DNA of 64,000 nucleotides from Comamonas testosteroni ATCC 11996 (GTDB taxonomy: Bacteria; Pseudomonadota; Gammaproteobacteria; Burkholderiales; Burkholderiaceae_C), in the NCBI RefSeq assembly GCF_000241525.1, contig NZ_AHIL01000054.1, positions 1 to 64,000 on the forward strand, given 5' to 3'. The notes under the pieces are model-generated. The model was not told the DNA's origin. It did not search any database and saw only the letters and a program-made list of their open reading frames with translations. The position numbers and the translations under genes are program-made. Below, piece after piece: positions 43,175-51,027 of the stretch; positions within the stretch are counted from its first letter, which is position 1; each line of letters begins with the position of its first letter.

Positions 43175-44563
43175 ATGAACACCAATCCGATTGCCGAGAA
43201 CAGCAGCCAGCTGGCCAGCGCCTTGCCTGCGCTGGACTGGATCACCGACTCCCTGAAAGTCTCGCGCCTGTCCCAGGATTTTTCCTGGTTCAGTCCGGTT
43301 CTGAAGCAGGCCCTGCAGGGCAAGCGCGGCGACATTGCGGTACGTCCGCGCACCGAGGCCGAGATTGCCCAGGTCGTGGCCCATTGCGCGCGCCGGGGCG
43401 TGCCCATCACGCTGCGCGGCAGCGGCACCGGCAACTACGGCCAGAGCACGCCGCTGCACGGCGGCGTGATCCTGGATCTGAGCGGCTACAACAGCCTGTG
43501 CTGGGTGCGCGGCAGCGTGGGCCGGGCACAGGCCGGCATACGCCTGGCGGACTTCGACCAGCTGGCGCGCGAGCAGGGGCAGGAGCTGCGCTGGCTGCCG
43601 TCCACCTACCGCAGCGCCACCCTGGGCGGTCTGTTTGGCGGTGGTTTCGGCGGCGCCGGCTCCATCACCTACGGGCCGCTCGCCTCTGCGGGCAATGTGC
43701 TGGCCGCGCGCGTGATGACGGTAGAGGCCGAGCCGCGCATTCTGGAGCTGCGCGGTGCCGACGCCATGCGCCTGCACCACACCTATGGCACGACCGGCAT
43801 CGTGCTTGAGCTCGAAGTGGCGCTGGCAGATGCCACGAACTGGACGGAATGCATTGCCACGTTCACGGGCTTTGACGAGGCACTGGGCTTTGCGCAGCAG
43901 CTGGGCAATGCTCCGGGGATCCGCAAGAAGGAACTGAGCCTGATGGCGGCTCCGGTGCCGGCCTATTTCACCAGTCTGGCCGAGCATCTGCCCCCGGGCT
44001 GCCACGCGGTCATTGCGCTGGTGGCGCCCGAGGCCGAGGAGGCCATGCAGCTGTTGCTGGAGCGTCACGGCGGCACCCTCAGCTACTGCGAGCGCGGGCG
44101 CTGGTCTGCGCAGCCGGCTGCGGGCTACAAATCGCTGATCGAGTATTGCTGGAACCATACGACCCTGCATGCGCTGAAGCTGGATCGGGAGCTGACCTAT
44201 CTGCAGACCGGCTACAACCCCGCAAGGTTTGGCGAGCAGCTCAAGGCCTTGCGCAGCGAGCTCGGTGACGAGGTCCTGTTCCATCTGGAGTTTCTGCGCA
44301 CCAAGGAGGGACTGTTCAACTGCAGCGGGCTGGAGCTGGTGCGCTTCAGCTCGGCCGAGCGGCTCAACGCGATCATGGATATCTATCGCAAGCATGGCGT
44401 GCAGATCAACAATCCTCATGTCTATGTGGTGGAAGACGGCAAGGCCAACAACCAGCTCGATCCCGCGCTGCTGCAGACCAAGGCCGATCTCGATCCCTTG
44501 AACCTGCTCAATCCCGGCAAGCTGCGCAGTGCAGCGCTGCCGGCCTGTATCCAGACGGACTGA
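43175..44563 (+). CDS. FAD-binding oxidoreductase (PCMH/VAO type)
   Basis: 462 residues with an N-terminal PCMH-type FAD domain: VRPRTEAEIAQVVAHCARRG, GSGTGNYGQSTPLHGGVILD and RSATLGGLFGGGFGGAGS, with no His of the covalent-flavin type identifiable by eye. The C-terminal substrate domain ends NLLNPGKLRS, as in D-lactate/glycolate oxidases. It would oxidise a substrate of the cluster. Start at 43175 chosen over 43049, which overlaps the permease frame. Last gene of the cluster. Confidence 0.88.
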   Translation: MNTNPIAENSSQLASALPALDWITDSLKVSRLSQDFSWFSPVLKQALQGKRGDIAVRPRTEAEIAQVVAHCARRGVPITLRGSGTGNYGQSTPLHGGVILDLSGYNSLCWVRGSVGRAQAGIRLADFDQLAREQGQELRWLPSTYRSATLGGLFGGGFGGAGSITYGPLASAGNVLAARVMTVEAEPRILELRGADAMRLHHTYGTTGIVLELEVALADATNWTECIATFTGFDEALGFAQQLGNAPGIRKKELSLMAAPVPAYFTSLAEHLPPGCHAVIALVAPEAEEAMQLLLERHGGTLSYCERGRWSAQPAAGYKSLIEYCWNHTTLHALKLDRELTYLQTGYNPARFGEQLKALRSELGDEVLFHLEFLRTKEGLFNCSGLELVRFSSAERLNAIMDIYRKHGVQINNPHVYVVEDGKANNQLDPALLQTKADLDPLNLLNPGKLRSAALPACIQTD

Positions 44564-44571
44564 GGCAGTCA

Positions 44572-44588
44572 TGCACTTCAATAGTGCC
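44572..44588. promoter_or_regulatory. NtrC-type site 1 upstream of urtA
   Basis: TGCACT-TCAAT-AGTGCC, a 9-of-12 match to the TGCACC-N5-GGTGCA consensus with perfectly inverted GCACT/AGTGC cores; centred about 190 bp upstream of the predicted transcription start. Confidence 0.65.
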
Positions 44589-44621
44589 GGCAGCCCGGTG
44601 CGGTCTGCATCTGGTGCATGG

Positions 44622-44638
44622 GGCACTGCAATGGTGCT
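44622..44638. promoter_or_regulatory. NtrC-type site 2 upstream of urtA
   Basis: GGCACT-GCAAT-GGTGCT, a second site centred 50 bp after the first and about 140 bp before the predicted start. Paired NtrC sites at such distances are normal for strong NtrC-activated promoters. Confidence 0.65.
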
Positions 44639-44744
44639 CGCTGACGGCCGTTGCTGAGCGCAGGAAGACGCATTCGGGCCGTGCCTGCCCCAAAAGAGGC
44701 AGCGGCGCCGATTCCGGCGGCTTCCTGGCCATGCTGCGAGGGAC

Positions 44745-44760
44745 TGGCACGGTAATTGCA
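44745..44760 (+). promoter_or_regulatory. Sigma-54 promoter for the urt operon
   Basis: TGGCACGGTAATTGCA matches every defined position of TGGCACGN4TTGCW with exact spacing. Predicted transcription start near 44771, giving a 42-nt leader before urtA. Confidence 0.9.
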
Positions 44761-44812
44761 CTTCAGGTTCTGCGGTCAATGTGACCGAACAAAACCTCCT
44801 GGGAGTGCTGAA

Positions 44813-46081
44813 ATGAATCGTCGCGGAACCCTCACAACACTGGCTGCATCCATGGCTCTGGGCCTGGGATTGACTTCTCAGGTGCTGGCTGCAGACACCA
44901 TCAAGGTGGGTGTGTTGCACAGCCTCTCGGGCACCATGGCCATCTCCGAGACCGTGCTCAAGGACACGGTGCTGATGGCCATCGACGACATCAATGCCAA
45001 GGGCGGCGTGATGGGCAAGAAGCTGGAGCCCGTGGTGGTGGACCCGGCCTCCAACTGGCCGCTGTTTGCCGAAAAGGCCAAGCAGCTGATCACCCAGGAC
45101 AAGGTGGCCGTGGTCTTCGGTTGCTGGACCAGCGTGTCGCGCAAGTCCGTGCTGCCGGTGTTCGAGCAGAACAACGGCCTGCTGTTCTACCCCGTGCAGT
45201 ACGAGGGCGAGGAACTCTCCAAGAACGTCTTCTACACCGGTGCCGCGCCCAACCAGCAGGCCATTCCCGCTGTCGAGTACCTGATGAGCAAGGAAGGCGG
45301 CGGTGCCAAGCGCTTTGTGCTGCTGGGCACGGACTATGTGTACCCGCGCACCACCAACAAGATTCTGCGTGCCTTCCTCAAGTCCAAGGGCGTGAAGGAT
45401 TCCGACATCATGGAAACCTACACTCCCTTCGGCCACAGCGACTACCAGACCATCGTGGCCGATGTGAAGAAGTTCTCCACCGGTGGCAAGACCGCCGTGA
45501 TCTCCACCATCAACGGCGACTCCAATGTGCCCTTCTACAAGGAGCTGGGCAATGCCGGCCTCAAGGCCAAGGATGTACCGGTCGTGGCCTTCAGCGTGGG
45601 TGAGGAAGAGCTGCGTGGTGTGGACACCAAGCCTCTGGTCGGTCACCTGGCGGCATGGAACTACTTCATGAGCGTGAAGAACCCGACCAACACGGCCTTC
45701 ATCAAGCAGTGGGGCGATTACGCCAAGGCCAAGAACATCGCCGGCCACAAGGACAAGCCGCTGACCAACGACCCGATGGAAGCCACCTGGGTCGGCATCC
45801 ACATGTGGAAGCAGGCCGTGGAGAAAGCCAAGAGCACGGATACCGACAAGGTGATCGCCGCCATGGCCGGCCAGACCTTTACCGCACCCAGCGGCTTCAC
45901 CCTGAAGATGGACGAGAAGAACCACCATCTGCACAAGCCTGTGATGGTTGGCGAGATCAAGGCAGACGGTCAGTTCAGCGTGGTCTGGAAGACCAAGGGT
46001 CCGATCAAGGCCCAGCCCTGGAGCCCGTATATCGAAGGCAACGACAAGAAGAAGGACGAGCCCAACGGCAAGAGCTCCTGA
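44813..46081 (+). CDS. urtA: Urea ABC transporter substrate-binding protein UrtA
   Basis: 422-residue periplasmic binding protein of the branched-chain amino acid/amide type that captures urea. Signal peptide (MNRRGTLTTLAASMALGLGL, ending QVLAAD), then IKVGVLHSLSGTMAISET, VVFGCWTSVSRKSVLPVFEQ, LLFYPVQYEGEELSKN and TYTPFGHSDYQTIVADVKKF, all typical of UrtA. The ATG at 44813 has a GGGAG site. First gene of urtABCDE, behind a sigma-54 promoter with two NtrC-type sites. A stem-loop follows it. Confidence 0.96.
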   Translation: MNRRGTLTTLAASMALGLGLTSQVLAADTIKVGVLHSLSGTMAISETVLKDTVLMAIDDINAKGGVMGKKLEPVVVDPASNWPLFAEKAKQLITQDKVAVVFGCWTSVSRKSVLPVFEQNNGLLFYPVQYEGEELSKNVFYTGAAPNQQAIPAVEYLMSKEGGGAKRFVLLGTDYVYPRTTNKILRAFLKSKGVKDSDIMETYTPFGHSDYQTIVADVKKFSTGGKTAVISTINGDSNVPFYKELGNAGLKAKDVPVVAFSVGEEELRGVDTKPLVGHLAAWNYFMSVKNPTNTAFIKQWGDYAKAKNIAGHKDKPLTNDPMEATWVGIHMWKQAVEKAKSTDTDKVIAAMAGQTFTAPSGFTLKMDEKNHHLHKPVMVGEIKADGQFSVVWKTKGPIKAQPWSPYIEGNDKKKDEPNGKSS

Positions 46082-46092
46082 TTCGCTCCCGC

Positions 46093-46124
46093 GGACTGGA
46101 GAGGTCTGGTGGGCTCTCCAGTCC
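46093..46124 (+). other. Intercistronic stem-loop between urtA and urtB
   Basis: Perfect 11-bp stem GGACTGGAGAG / CTCTCCAGTCC with a 10-nt loop and no T run. Such structures after a binding-protein gene typically protect the upstream part of the mRNA, allowing more binding protein than permease. Confidence 0.7.
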
Positions 46125-46130
46125 TGAAGA

Positions 46131-46173
46131 GATAGCTGCTTGCGCTTTATTGACAAGGGCTGCAGCGCTAGAA
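46131..46173. repeat. Short AGCTGCTTGCGCTT repeat copy between urtA and urtB
   Basis: GATAGCTGCTTGCGCTTTAT, then TGACAAGGGCTGCAGCGCTAG as a partial inverted end. It shares 15 of its first bases with the copy at 50215. Confidence 0.6.
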
Positions 46174-46186
46174 ACCTGAAATTCCT

Positions 46187-47800
46187 ATGAACATACTGCG
46201 CAAGTCATTGAGGCTGGCATTGTCCGCCGGACTGGGCTCGTTGCTGAGCTTTGCCAGTCACGCACTGACAACCGAGCAGGCCTATGCCATGGCTGCGGCA
46301 GACGACTCCGAGCAGCGCGTGCTGGCGATCAATCAGGCCGTGCTGGCGCCGGATGCACAGACCGACGGCGGTCGCCTGTCGGCCTATCTCGGCGCGCTCG
46401 CCAACGATGAAGTGCGCGTGTCCCAGGGCAAGGTCTATGTGACGAGCGGCGACGCGGTCACCGACCCGGTGACCGGCCAGGCCGCCCAACTCCCGACGGA
46501 TGCTGAGGAGGTCGTCAGCAACAATTACCTGCGCTCGGTCATCGACACGGCGCAGGCTGCGCTGGCGTTGGGCAGCAGCGATGTGCAGGCGCGCCGCAAG
46601 GCTGCCGAGCAACTGGCCTCCGAGCCTGATGCCGGGCGGCTTCCCCTGATCGAAAAAGCGCTGGCCACTGAACAGGACGGGCAGGTCAGAGCGCTGCTGG
46701 AGCGCAGCCAGGCTGCCAGCCTGCTGGGCAGCGACGAGGTGCAGCAGCGTCTGAAGGCGGTGGAGCAGCTGTCGCGCCAGCAGACGCCGGAGACGCAGCT
46801 GCTGCTGAACCAGCGCCTGTCCGAAGAGTCCGATCCCGGCGTGCAAAAGGCCATCAAGGCCGCGCTGGCCGGCATTGCCGAAGGCCTGGCCTGGGGCGAC
46901 AGGCTGGGGGCGATCTTCAGCGGCATCAGCCTGGGCTCGGTGCTGTTGCTGGCGGCGCTGGGTCTGGCCATCACCTACGGCCTGATGGGCGTCATCAACA
47001 TGGCGCACGGCGAGCTGATCATGATCGGTGCCTATGCGACCTATCTGGTGCAGGTCGCATTCCAGCGCTGGCTGCCCGAGGCCTGGTTTGGCTGGTATCT
47101 GGTGGTGGCCGTTCCCGTGGCCTTTCTGGCTTCGGCGCTGGTGGGTGCGGTGCTGGAGCGCGGCGTGATCCGCTTTCTCTACGGCCGCCCGCTGGAGACC
47201 CTGCTGGCCACCTTCGGCATCAGCCTGGTGCTGCAGCAGACCGTGCGCAGCCTTTTCGGAGCGCAGAACGTGGGTGTGGAAAACCCCGTCTGGATGAGCG
47301 GCGGGATCGCGCTGCTGCCCAATCTGACCCTGCCCTGGAACCGCATCGCCATCATCGTCTTTGCGTTCGCCGTGCTGGCGGGCGTGGCCTTCATGATTGC
47401 CAGAACGCGGCTGGGCCTGTTCGTGCGCGGCGTGACACAGAACCGCGCCATGGCTTCCTGTGTGGGCGTCAACACGGCACGCACCGACACCTATGCGTTT
47501 GCACTGGGCTCCGGTATCGCCGGTCTTGCCGGCTGCGCCCTGAGCCAGATCGGCAATGTGGGTCCGGATCTGGGGCAGAACTACATCGTGGACAGTTTCC
47601 TGGTGGTGGTGCTGGGCGGTGTAGGGCAGCTGGCGGGCACCGTCTATGCGGCTCTGGGACTGGGCGTGCTCAGCAAGCTGCTGGAAGGCTGGACCGGAGC
47701 CGTGCTGGCCAAGATCGCCGTGCTGCTGTTCATCGTGGTCTTCATTCAAAAGCGTCCGCAAGGCATCTTTGCCTTGAAGGGCCGCAGTGCGGAAACATGA
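46187..47800 (+). CDS. urtB: Urea ABC transporter permease UrtB
   Basis: 537 residues: signal-like N terminus, a long periplasmic N-terminal extension with helical repeats (about 25-240, LSRQQTPETQLLLNQRLSEE) that is usual for UrtB, and a LivH-type permease domain with about eight helices (GLMGVINMAHGELIMIGAYA, TLLATFGISLVLQQTVRSLF, LGGVGQLAGTVYAALGLG). It lies after a stem-loop and a repeat, in line with urtA. Confidence 0.95.
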   Translation: MNILRKSLRLALSAGLGSLLSFASHALTTEQAYAMAAADDSEQRVLAINQAVLAPDAQTDGGRLSAYLGALANDEVRVSQGKVYVTSGDAVTDPVTGQAAQLPTDAEEVVSNNYLRSVIDTAQAALALGSSDVQARRKAAEQLASEPDAGRLPLIEKALATEQDGQVRALLERSQAASLLGSDEVQQRLKAVEQLSRQQTPETQLLLNQRLSEESDPGVQKAIKAALAGIAEGLAWGDRLGAIFSGISLGSVLLLAALGLAITYGLMGVINMAHGELIMIGAYATYLVQVAFQRWLPEAWFGWYLVVAVPVAFLASALVGAVLERGVIRFLYGRPLETLLATFGISLVLQQTVRSLFGAQNVGVENPVWMSGGIALLPNLTLPWNRIAIIVFAFAVLAGVAFMIARTRLGLFVRGVTQNRAMASCVGVNTARTDTYAFALGSGIAGLAGCALSQIGNVGPDLGQNYIVDSFLVVVLGGVGQLAGTVYAALGLGVLSKLLEGWTGAVLAKIAVLLFIVVFIQKRPQGIFALKGRSAET

Positions 47801-47803
47801 AAC

Positions 47804-47905
47804 ACCCCCTGAGTCGCTTCGCGACCTCCCCCGCTCTCGCATTGCTGCGCGCTGCGGGCAGGGGACGACACCCTCGCTGCGGGGCGGCCCTTGCTCGGTG
47901 TCTCG
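47804..47905. repeat. Dispersed intergenic repeat copy between urtB and urtC
   Basis: CCCCCTGAGTCGCTTCGCGA, CCTCCCCC, a GC-rich centre, GGGGACGACACC, then GGGGCGGCCCTTGCTCGGTG and TCTCG. The same order of blocks occurs at 50046-50161 and, inverted, at 16311-16390. Confidence 0.75.
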
Positions 47906-47965
47906 TACCTGGGCCGCGCCAGCTGCGCAGGCCATGTGCCTTGCTCGACTTGAGGGAAAACTGAC

Positions 47966-49174
47966 ATGACAACCCAATTCATACCCATCGAACTGCCCAA
48001 GCCAGCGCCGCTGCTATCCGCCAAGGGCTGGACGGCATTTCTGCTGGCCCTGACCATGGTCTGCGCCGTGGCTCCCGCACTCAATCTGTGGGTGCCCGAG
48101 GGCAGTGCGCTGCACCTTTCCGACTACATGCTGGGCCTGCTGGGCAAGTTCATGTGCTATGCCATCTGCGCGCTGGCGATTGATCTGATCTGGGGCTATA
48201 CCGGCATCCTGAGCCTGGGCCACGGCCTGTTCTTCGCACTGGGCGGCTATGTGATGGGCATGTACCTGATGCGCGAGGCCGCAGGCCCTGATGCGTTGCC
48301 CGCCTTCATGGGCTTTCTGGACTGGAAGGAGCAGCCCTGGCACTGGGCGCTGTCGGGCAGCTTTGCCGCCACCGTGTTGCTGGTGTTTCTGGTGCCGGGC
48401 CTGATCGGCGGGCTGTTCGGCTACTTCGCCTTTCGCTCGCGCATCAAGGGCGTGTATTTCTCCATCATCACCCAGGCCCTGACCTACGCGGCCATGCTGC
48501 TGTTCTTCCGCAACGAGACCGGTTTTGGCGGCAACAACGGCTTCACGGGCTTCAAGACCCTGCTGGGTTTTTCCGTCAACTCGCAAGCCATGCATGTGCT
48601 GCTGTTCGCGCTGTCGGGGCTGGCGCTGCTGGGCTGCTTCCTGTTCTCGCGCTGGCTGATGCGCAGCAAGTACGGCCGCGTGCTGCAGGCCGTACGCGAT
48701 GCCGAATCGCGCACCATGTTCTGCGGCTACAACCCGCTGCCCTACAAGCTGTCGATCTGGGTCATCTCGGCCATGATGTGCGGCCTGGCGGGCGCGCTGT
48801 ATGTGCCCCAGGTGGGCATCATCAACCCCAGCGAGATGAGCGTGGGAAACTCCATCGAAATGGCGGTGTGGACGGCCGTGGGCGGACGTGCCTCGCTGGT
48901 CGGCCCCATCATCGGCGCGTTTGCCGTCAATGGCGGCAAGAGCTGGCTCACCGTGGCCGCACCCGAGTACTGGCTGTACGTACTGGGTGCGCTGTTCATC
49001 GTCGTGACGCTGTTCATGCCGGGAGGACTGATCCGGCTGCCGCAGCAGCTTCGCCAGTGGCGTGAGAAGCGCAAGGCGCAGGCCCCGGTGCCGTTGAACC
49101 AGACTGCAGTCGCAGCTGCCAAAACCGCTGCCGAGCCGGCTTCTGCCGATGCCATCGAAGGAGTGCGCGCATGA
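47966..49174 (+). CDS. urtC: Urea ABC transporter permease UrtC
   Basis: 402 residues, LivM-type permease: about ten membrane helices, with LIWGYTGILSLGHGLFFALG, YFAFRSRIKGVYFSIITQAL, FGGNNGFTGFKTLLGFSVNS and the ESRTMFCGYNPLPYKL cytoplasmic loop typical of UrtC. The Ala-rich C-terminal tail is unconserved. The stop overlaps the urtD start by 4 bp. Confidence 0.95.
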   Translation: MTTQFIPIELPKPAPLLSAKGWTAFLLALTMVCAVAPALNLWVPEGSALHLSDYMLGLLGKFMCYAICALAIDLIWGYTGILSLGHGLFFALGGYVMGMYLMREAAGPDALPAFMGFLDWKEQPWHWALSGSFAATVLLVFLVPGLIGGLFGYFAFRSRIKGVYFSIITQALTYAAMLLFFRNETGFGGNNGFTGFKTLLGFSVNSQAMHVLLFALSGLALLGCFLFSRWLMRSKYGRVLQAVRDAESRTMFCGYNPLPYKLSIWVISAMMCGLAGALYVPQVGIINPSEMSVGNSIEMAVWTAVGGRASLVGPIIGAFAVNGGKSWLTVAAPEYWLYVLGALFIVVTLFMPGGLIRLPQQLRQWREKRKAQAPVPLNQTAVAAAKTAAEPASADAIEGVRA

Positions 49175-50046
49175 CCCCCGATCTGATGCAGGAAGGCGAG
49201 CAGCGCCTGGCCTCCTACCAGCAGCGCGAAGCCGCGCTGCGCACCGAATCCGGCGGTCGCAACGCCAGTCTGGCTCGCCCCGTGGTGGCCGGCGAAGTGG
49301 ATGTGACCCATGGCCGAATTCTCTATCTCGAAGACGTGCATGTGAGCTTCGACGGCTTCAAGGCCATCAACGGTCTGAGTCTCGATATCGCGCCCGGCGA
49401 GCTGCGCTGCATCATCGGTCCCAATGGCGCGGGCAAGACCACGATGATGGACATCATCACCGGCAAGACCCGACCCGACAGCGGCACGGTGTTCTTCGGC
49501 TCCACCATCGATCTGCTGCGCTACAAGGAGCCCGAGATCGCGGCCATGGGCATTGGCCGCAAGTTCCAGAAGCCCACGGTGTTCGAGCAGCTCAGCGTGT
49601 TCGAGAACCTGGAGCTGGCGCTCAAGACCCACAAGGGCATTGCCTCCTCCATGCTGTTCAAGCTCAACGGCGCGCAGAAGGACCGGATTGCCGAGGTGCT
49701 GCACACCATTCATCTGGCAGGCAGCGTAACGCGCCAGGCCGGGCTGCTCAGTCACGGACAGAAGCAGTGGCTGGAGATCGGCATGCTGCTGGTGCAGGAG
49801 CCCAAGCTGCTGCTGCTCGACGAGCCTGTGGCCGGCATGACCGACGAGGAAACGGTGCGCACGGCCGAGCTGTTTCTGACGCTCAAGGGCAAGCATTCGC
49901 TGATGGTGGTGGAGCACGACATGAGCTTTATCGACACCATCAGCGAGAAGGTCACGGTGCTTTGCGATGGCTCGGTACTGGCTGAGGGAACGCTGGCCGA
50001 GGTGCAAGCCGACGAGCGCGTGATCGAGGTGTACCTTGGGAGGTAG
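49171..50046 (+). CDS. urtD: Urea ABC transporter ATP-binding protein UrtD
   Basis: 291 residues, LivG-type ATPase: Walker [33 protein letters not shown], signature-like LSHGQKQWLEIGMLL (His in place of Gly, normal for UrtD), Walker B LLLLDEPVAGMTDEE and switch His in VVEHDMSF. An N-terminal extension of about 48 residues precedes the domain. Start overlaps the urtC stop. Confidence 0.95.
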   Translation: MTPDLMQEGEQRLASYQQREAALRTESGGRNASLARPVVAGEVDVTHGRILYLEDVHVSFDGFKAINGLSLDIAPGELRCIIGPNGAGKTTMMDIITGKTRPDSGTVFFGSTIDLLRYKEPEIAAMGIGRKFQKPTVFEQLSVFENLELALKTHKGIASSMLFKLNGAQKDRIAEVLHTIHLAGSVTRQAGLLSHGQKQWLEIGMLLVQEPKLLLLDEPVAGMTDEETVRTAELFLTLKGKHSLMVVEHDMSFIDTISEKVTVLCDGSVLAEGTLAEVQADERVIEVYLGR

Positions 50047-50161
50047 CCCCCTGAGGCACTTTGCCTGGGCGGCCCCGCGCCTTCCCCCTCTCTCTACGCG
50101 CTTCGCGCTAAGGGAGGGGGACGACTGCTTCGGTGCGCGGCGGCGCTTCCTCGCTGTCTCG
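50046..50161. repeat. Dispersed intergenic repeat copy between urtD and urtE
   Basis: CCCCCTGAGGCACTTTGCCT, CTTCCCCC, a CGCGCTTCGCGC centre, GGAGGGGGACGACTGCTTCGG, and CGGCGGCGCTTCCTCGCTGT with TCTCG, matching the block order of 47804-47905. It starts right at the urtD stop codon. Confidence 0.75.
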
Positions 50162-50214
50162 TTAATTGGGTAGCGCCAGTTTCAAACGTCATGCGCTCCG
50201 CAGATAGTCAAATT

Positions 50215-50254
50215 AGATAGCTGCTTGCGCTTGCTGTGTAAGCGTTAGAGGTCG
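50215..50254. repeat. Short AGCTGCTTGCGCTT repeat copy upstream of urtE
   Basis: GATAGCTGCTTGCGCTTGCT, then GTGTAAGCG with TTAGAGGTCG, an imperfect hairpin (GCGCTT / AAGCG). It ends 3 bp before the urtE start codon and so includes its ribosome binding site region. Confidence 0.6.
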
Positions 50255-50257
50255 AAA

Positions 50258-50950
50258 ATGCTTAAAGTTCAGAACCTGCATCAGTACTACGGCGGCTCGC
50301 ATATCCTGCGGGACGTGAATTTCACGGCCGAGATCGGCAAGGTCACGGTGCTGCTGGGCCGCAACGGCGTGGGCAAGACCACCTTGCTCAAAAGCCTGAT
50401 GGGGCTGGTTCCCATCAGAAGCGGCGGCATTGAATGGCAGGGCCGCGATATCGCGCGCAGGACGCCCTATGAGCGCGCGCGCAGCGGCATCGGCTATGTG
50501 CCCCAGGGGCGCGAAATCTTCTCGCGCCTGTCGGTGGAAGACAATCTGCGCATGGGTCTGTCCTATTGTTCGGCAGGCACCCGGATTCCGGGCGAGCTGT
50601 ACGAGCTGTTCCCAGTGCTGAGGCAGATGCTGCACCGCCGTGGCGGCGATCTCTCGGGCGGGCAGCAGCAGCAGCTGGCCATTGCGCGCGCACTGGCGCC
50701 GCAGCCCAAGATCCTGATCCTGGATGAGCCCACCGAGGGCATACAGCCCAGCATCATCAAGGACATCGGCCGCGTGATCCGCATGCTGGCCAATCGCGGA
50801 GACATGGCCATCCTGCTGTGCGAGCAGTACTACGACTTTGCCGAGGAGCTGGCTGACCACTATGTGGTGATGGAGCGCGGCGAGGTGATCGCATCGGGCC
50901 CGGGCAGCGAGATGCAGGAGAAGAATGTGCGCTCACTGGTGGCGATTTGA
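50258..50950 (+). CDS. urtE: Urea ABC transporter ATP-binding protein UrtE
   Basis: 230 residues, LivF-type ATPase: HQYYGGSHILRDVNFTAEIG, Walker A LGRNGVGKTTLLKSLMG, GYVPQGREIFSRLSVEDNLR, signature LSGGQQQQLAIARALAP, Walker B ILILDEPTEGIQP. Last gene of the transporter operon, separated from urtD by two repeats over about 210 bp. No clear ribosome binding site precedes the ATG. Confidence 0.95.
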   Translation: MLKVQNLHQYYGGSHILRDVNFTAEIGKVTVLLGRNGVGKTTLLKSLMGLVPIRSGGIEWQGRDIARRTPYERARSGIGYVPQGREIFSRLSVEDNLRMGLSYCSAGTRIPGELYELFPVLRQMLHRRGGDLSGGQQQQLAIARALAPQPKILILDEPTEGIQPSIIKDIGRVIRMLANRGDMAILLCEQYYDFAEELADHYVVMERGEVIASGPGSEMQEKNVRSLVAI

Positions 50951-50962
50951 ATATCGGGCGGA

Positions 50963-50989
50963 GAAAAAAAGGTGCCGCAAGCGGCACCT
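50963..50989 (-). terminator. Terminator for the minus-strand dioxygenase gene
   Basis: Stem AGGTGCCGC / GCGGCACCT with a 2-nt loop; on the minus strand it is followed by seven T, on the plus strand it has no T run. It lies 38 bp past the dioxygenase stop. Confidence 0.82.
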
Positions 50990-51027
50990 CAAAGCCTCAG
51001 GCCATGCCCGCAGGACAACTCATTTCG

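Noticed and set aside
43115-46156. 1013-codon open frame on the minus strand over the FAD oxidase and urtA
   Set aside because: Mirror of two clear genes in a fixed codon phase; no family signature and it crosses a sigma-54 promoter region.
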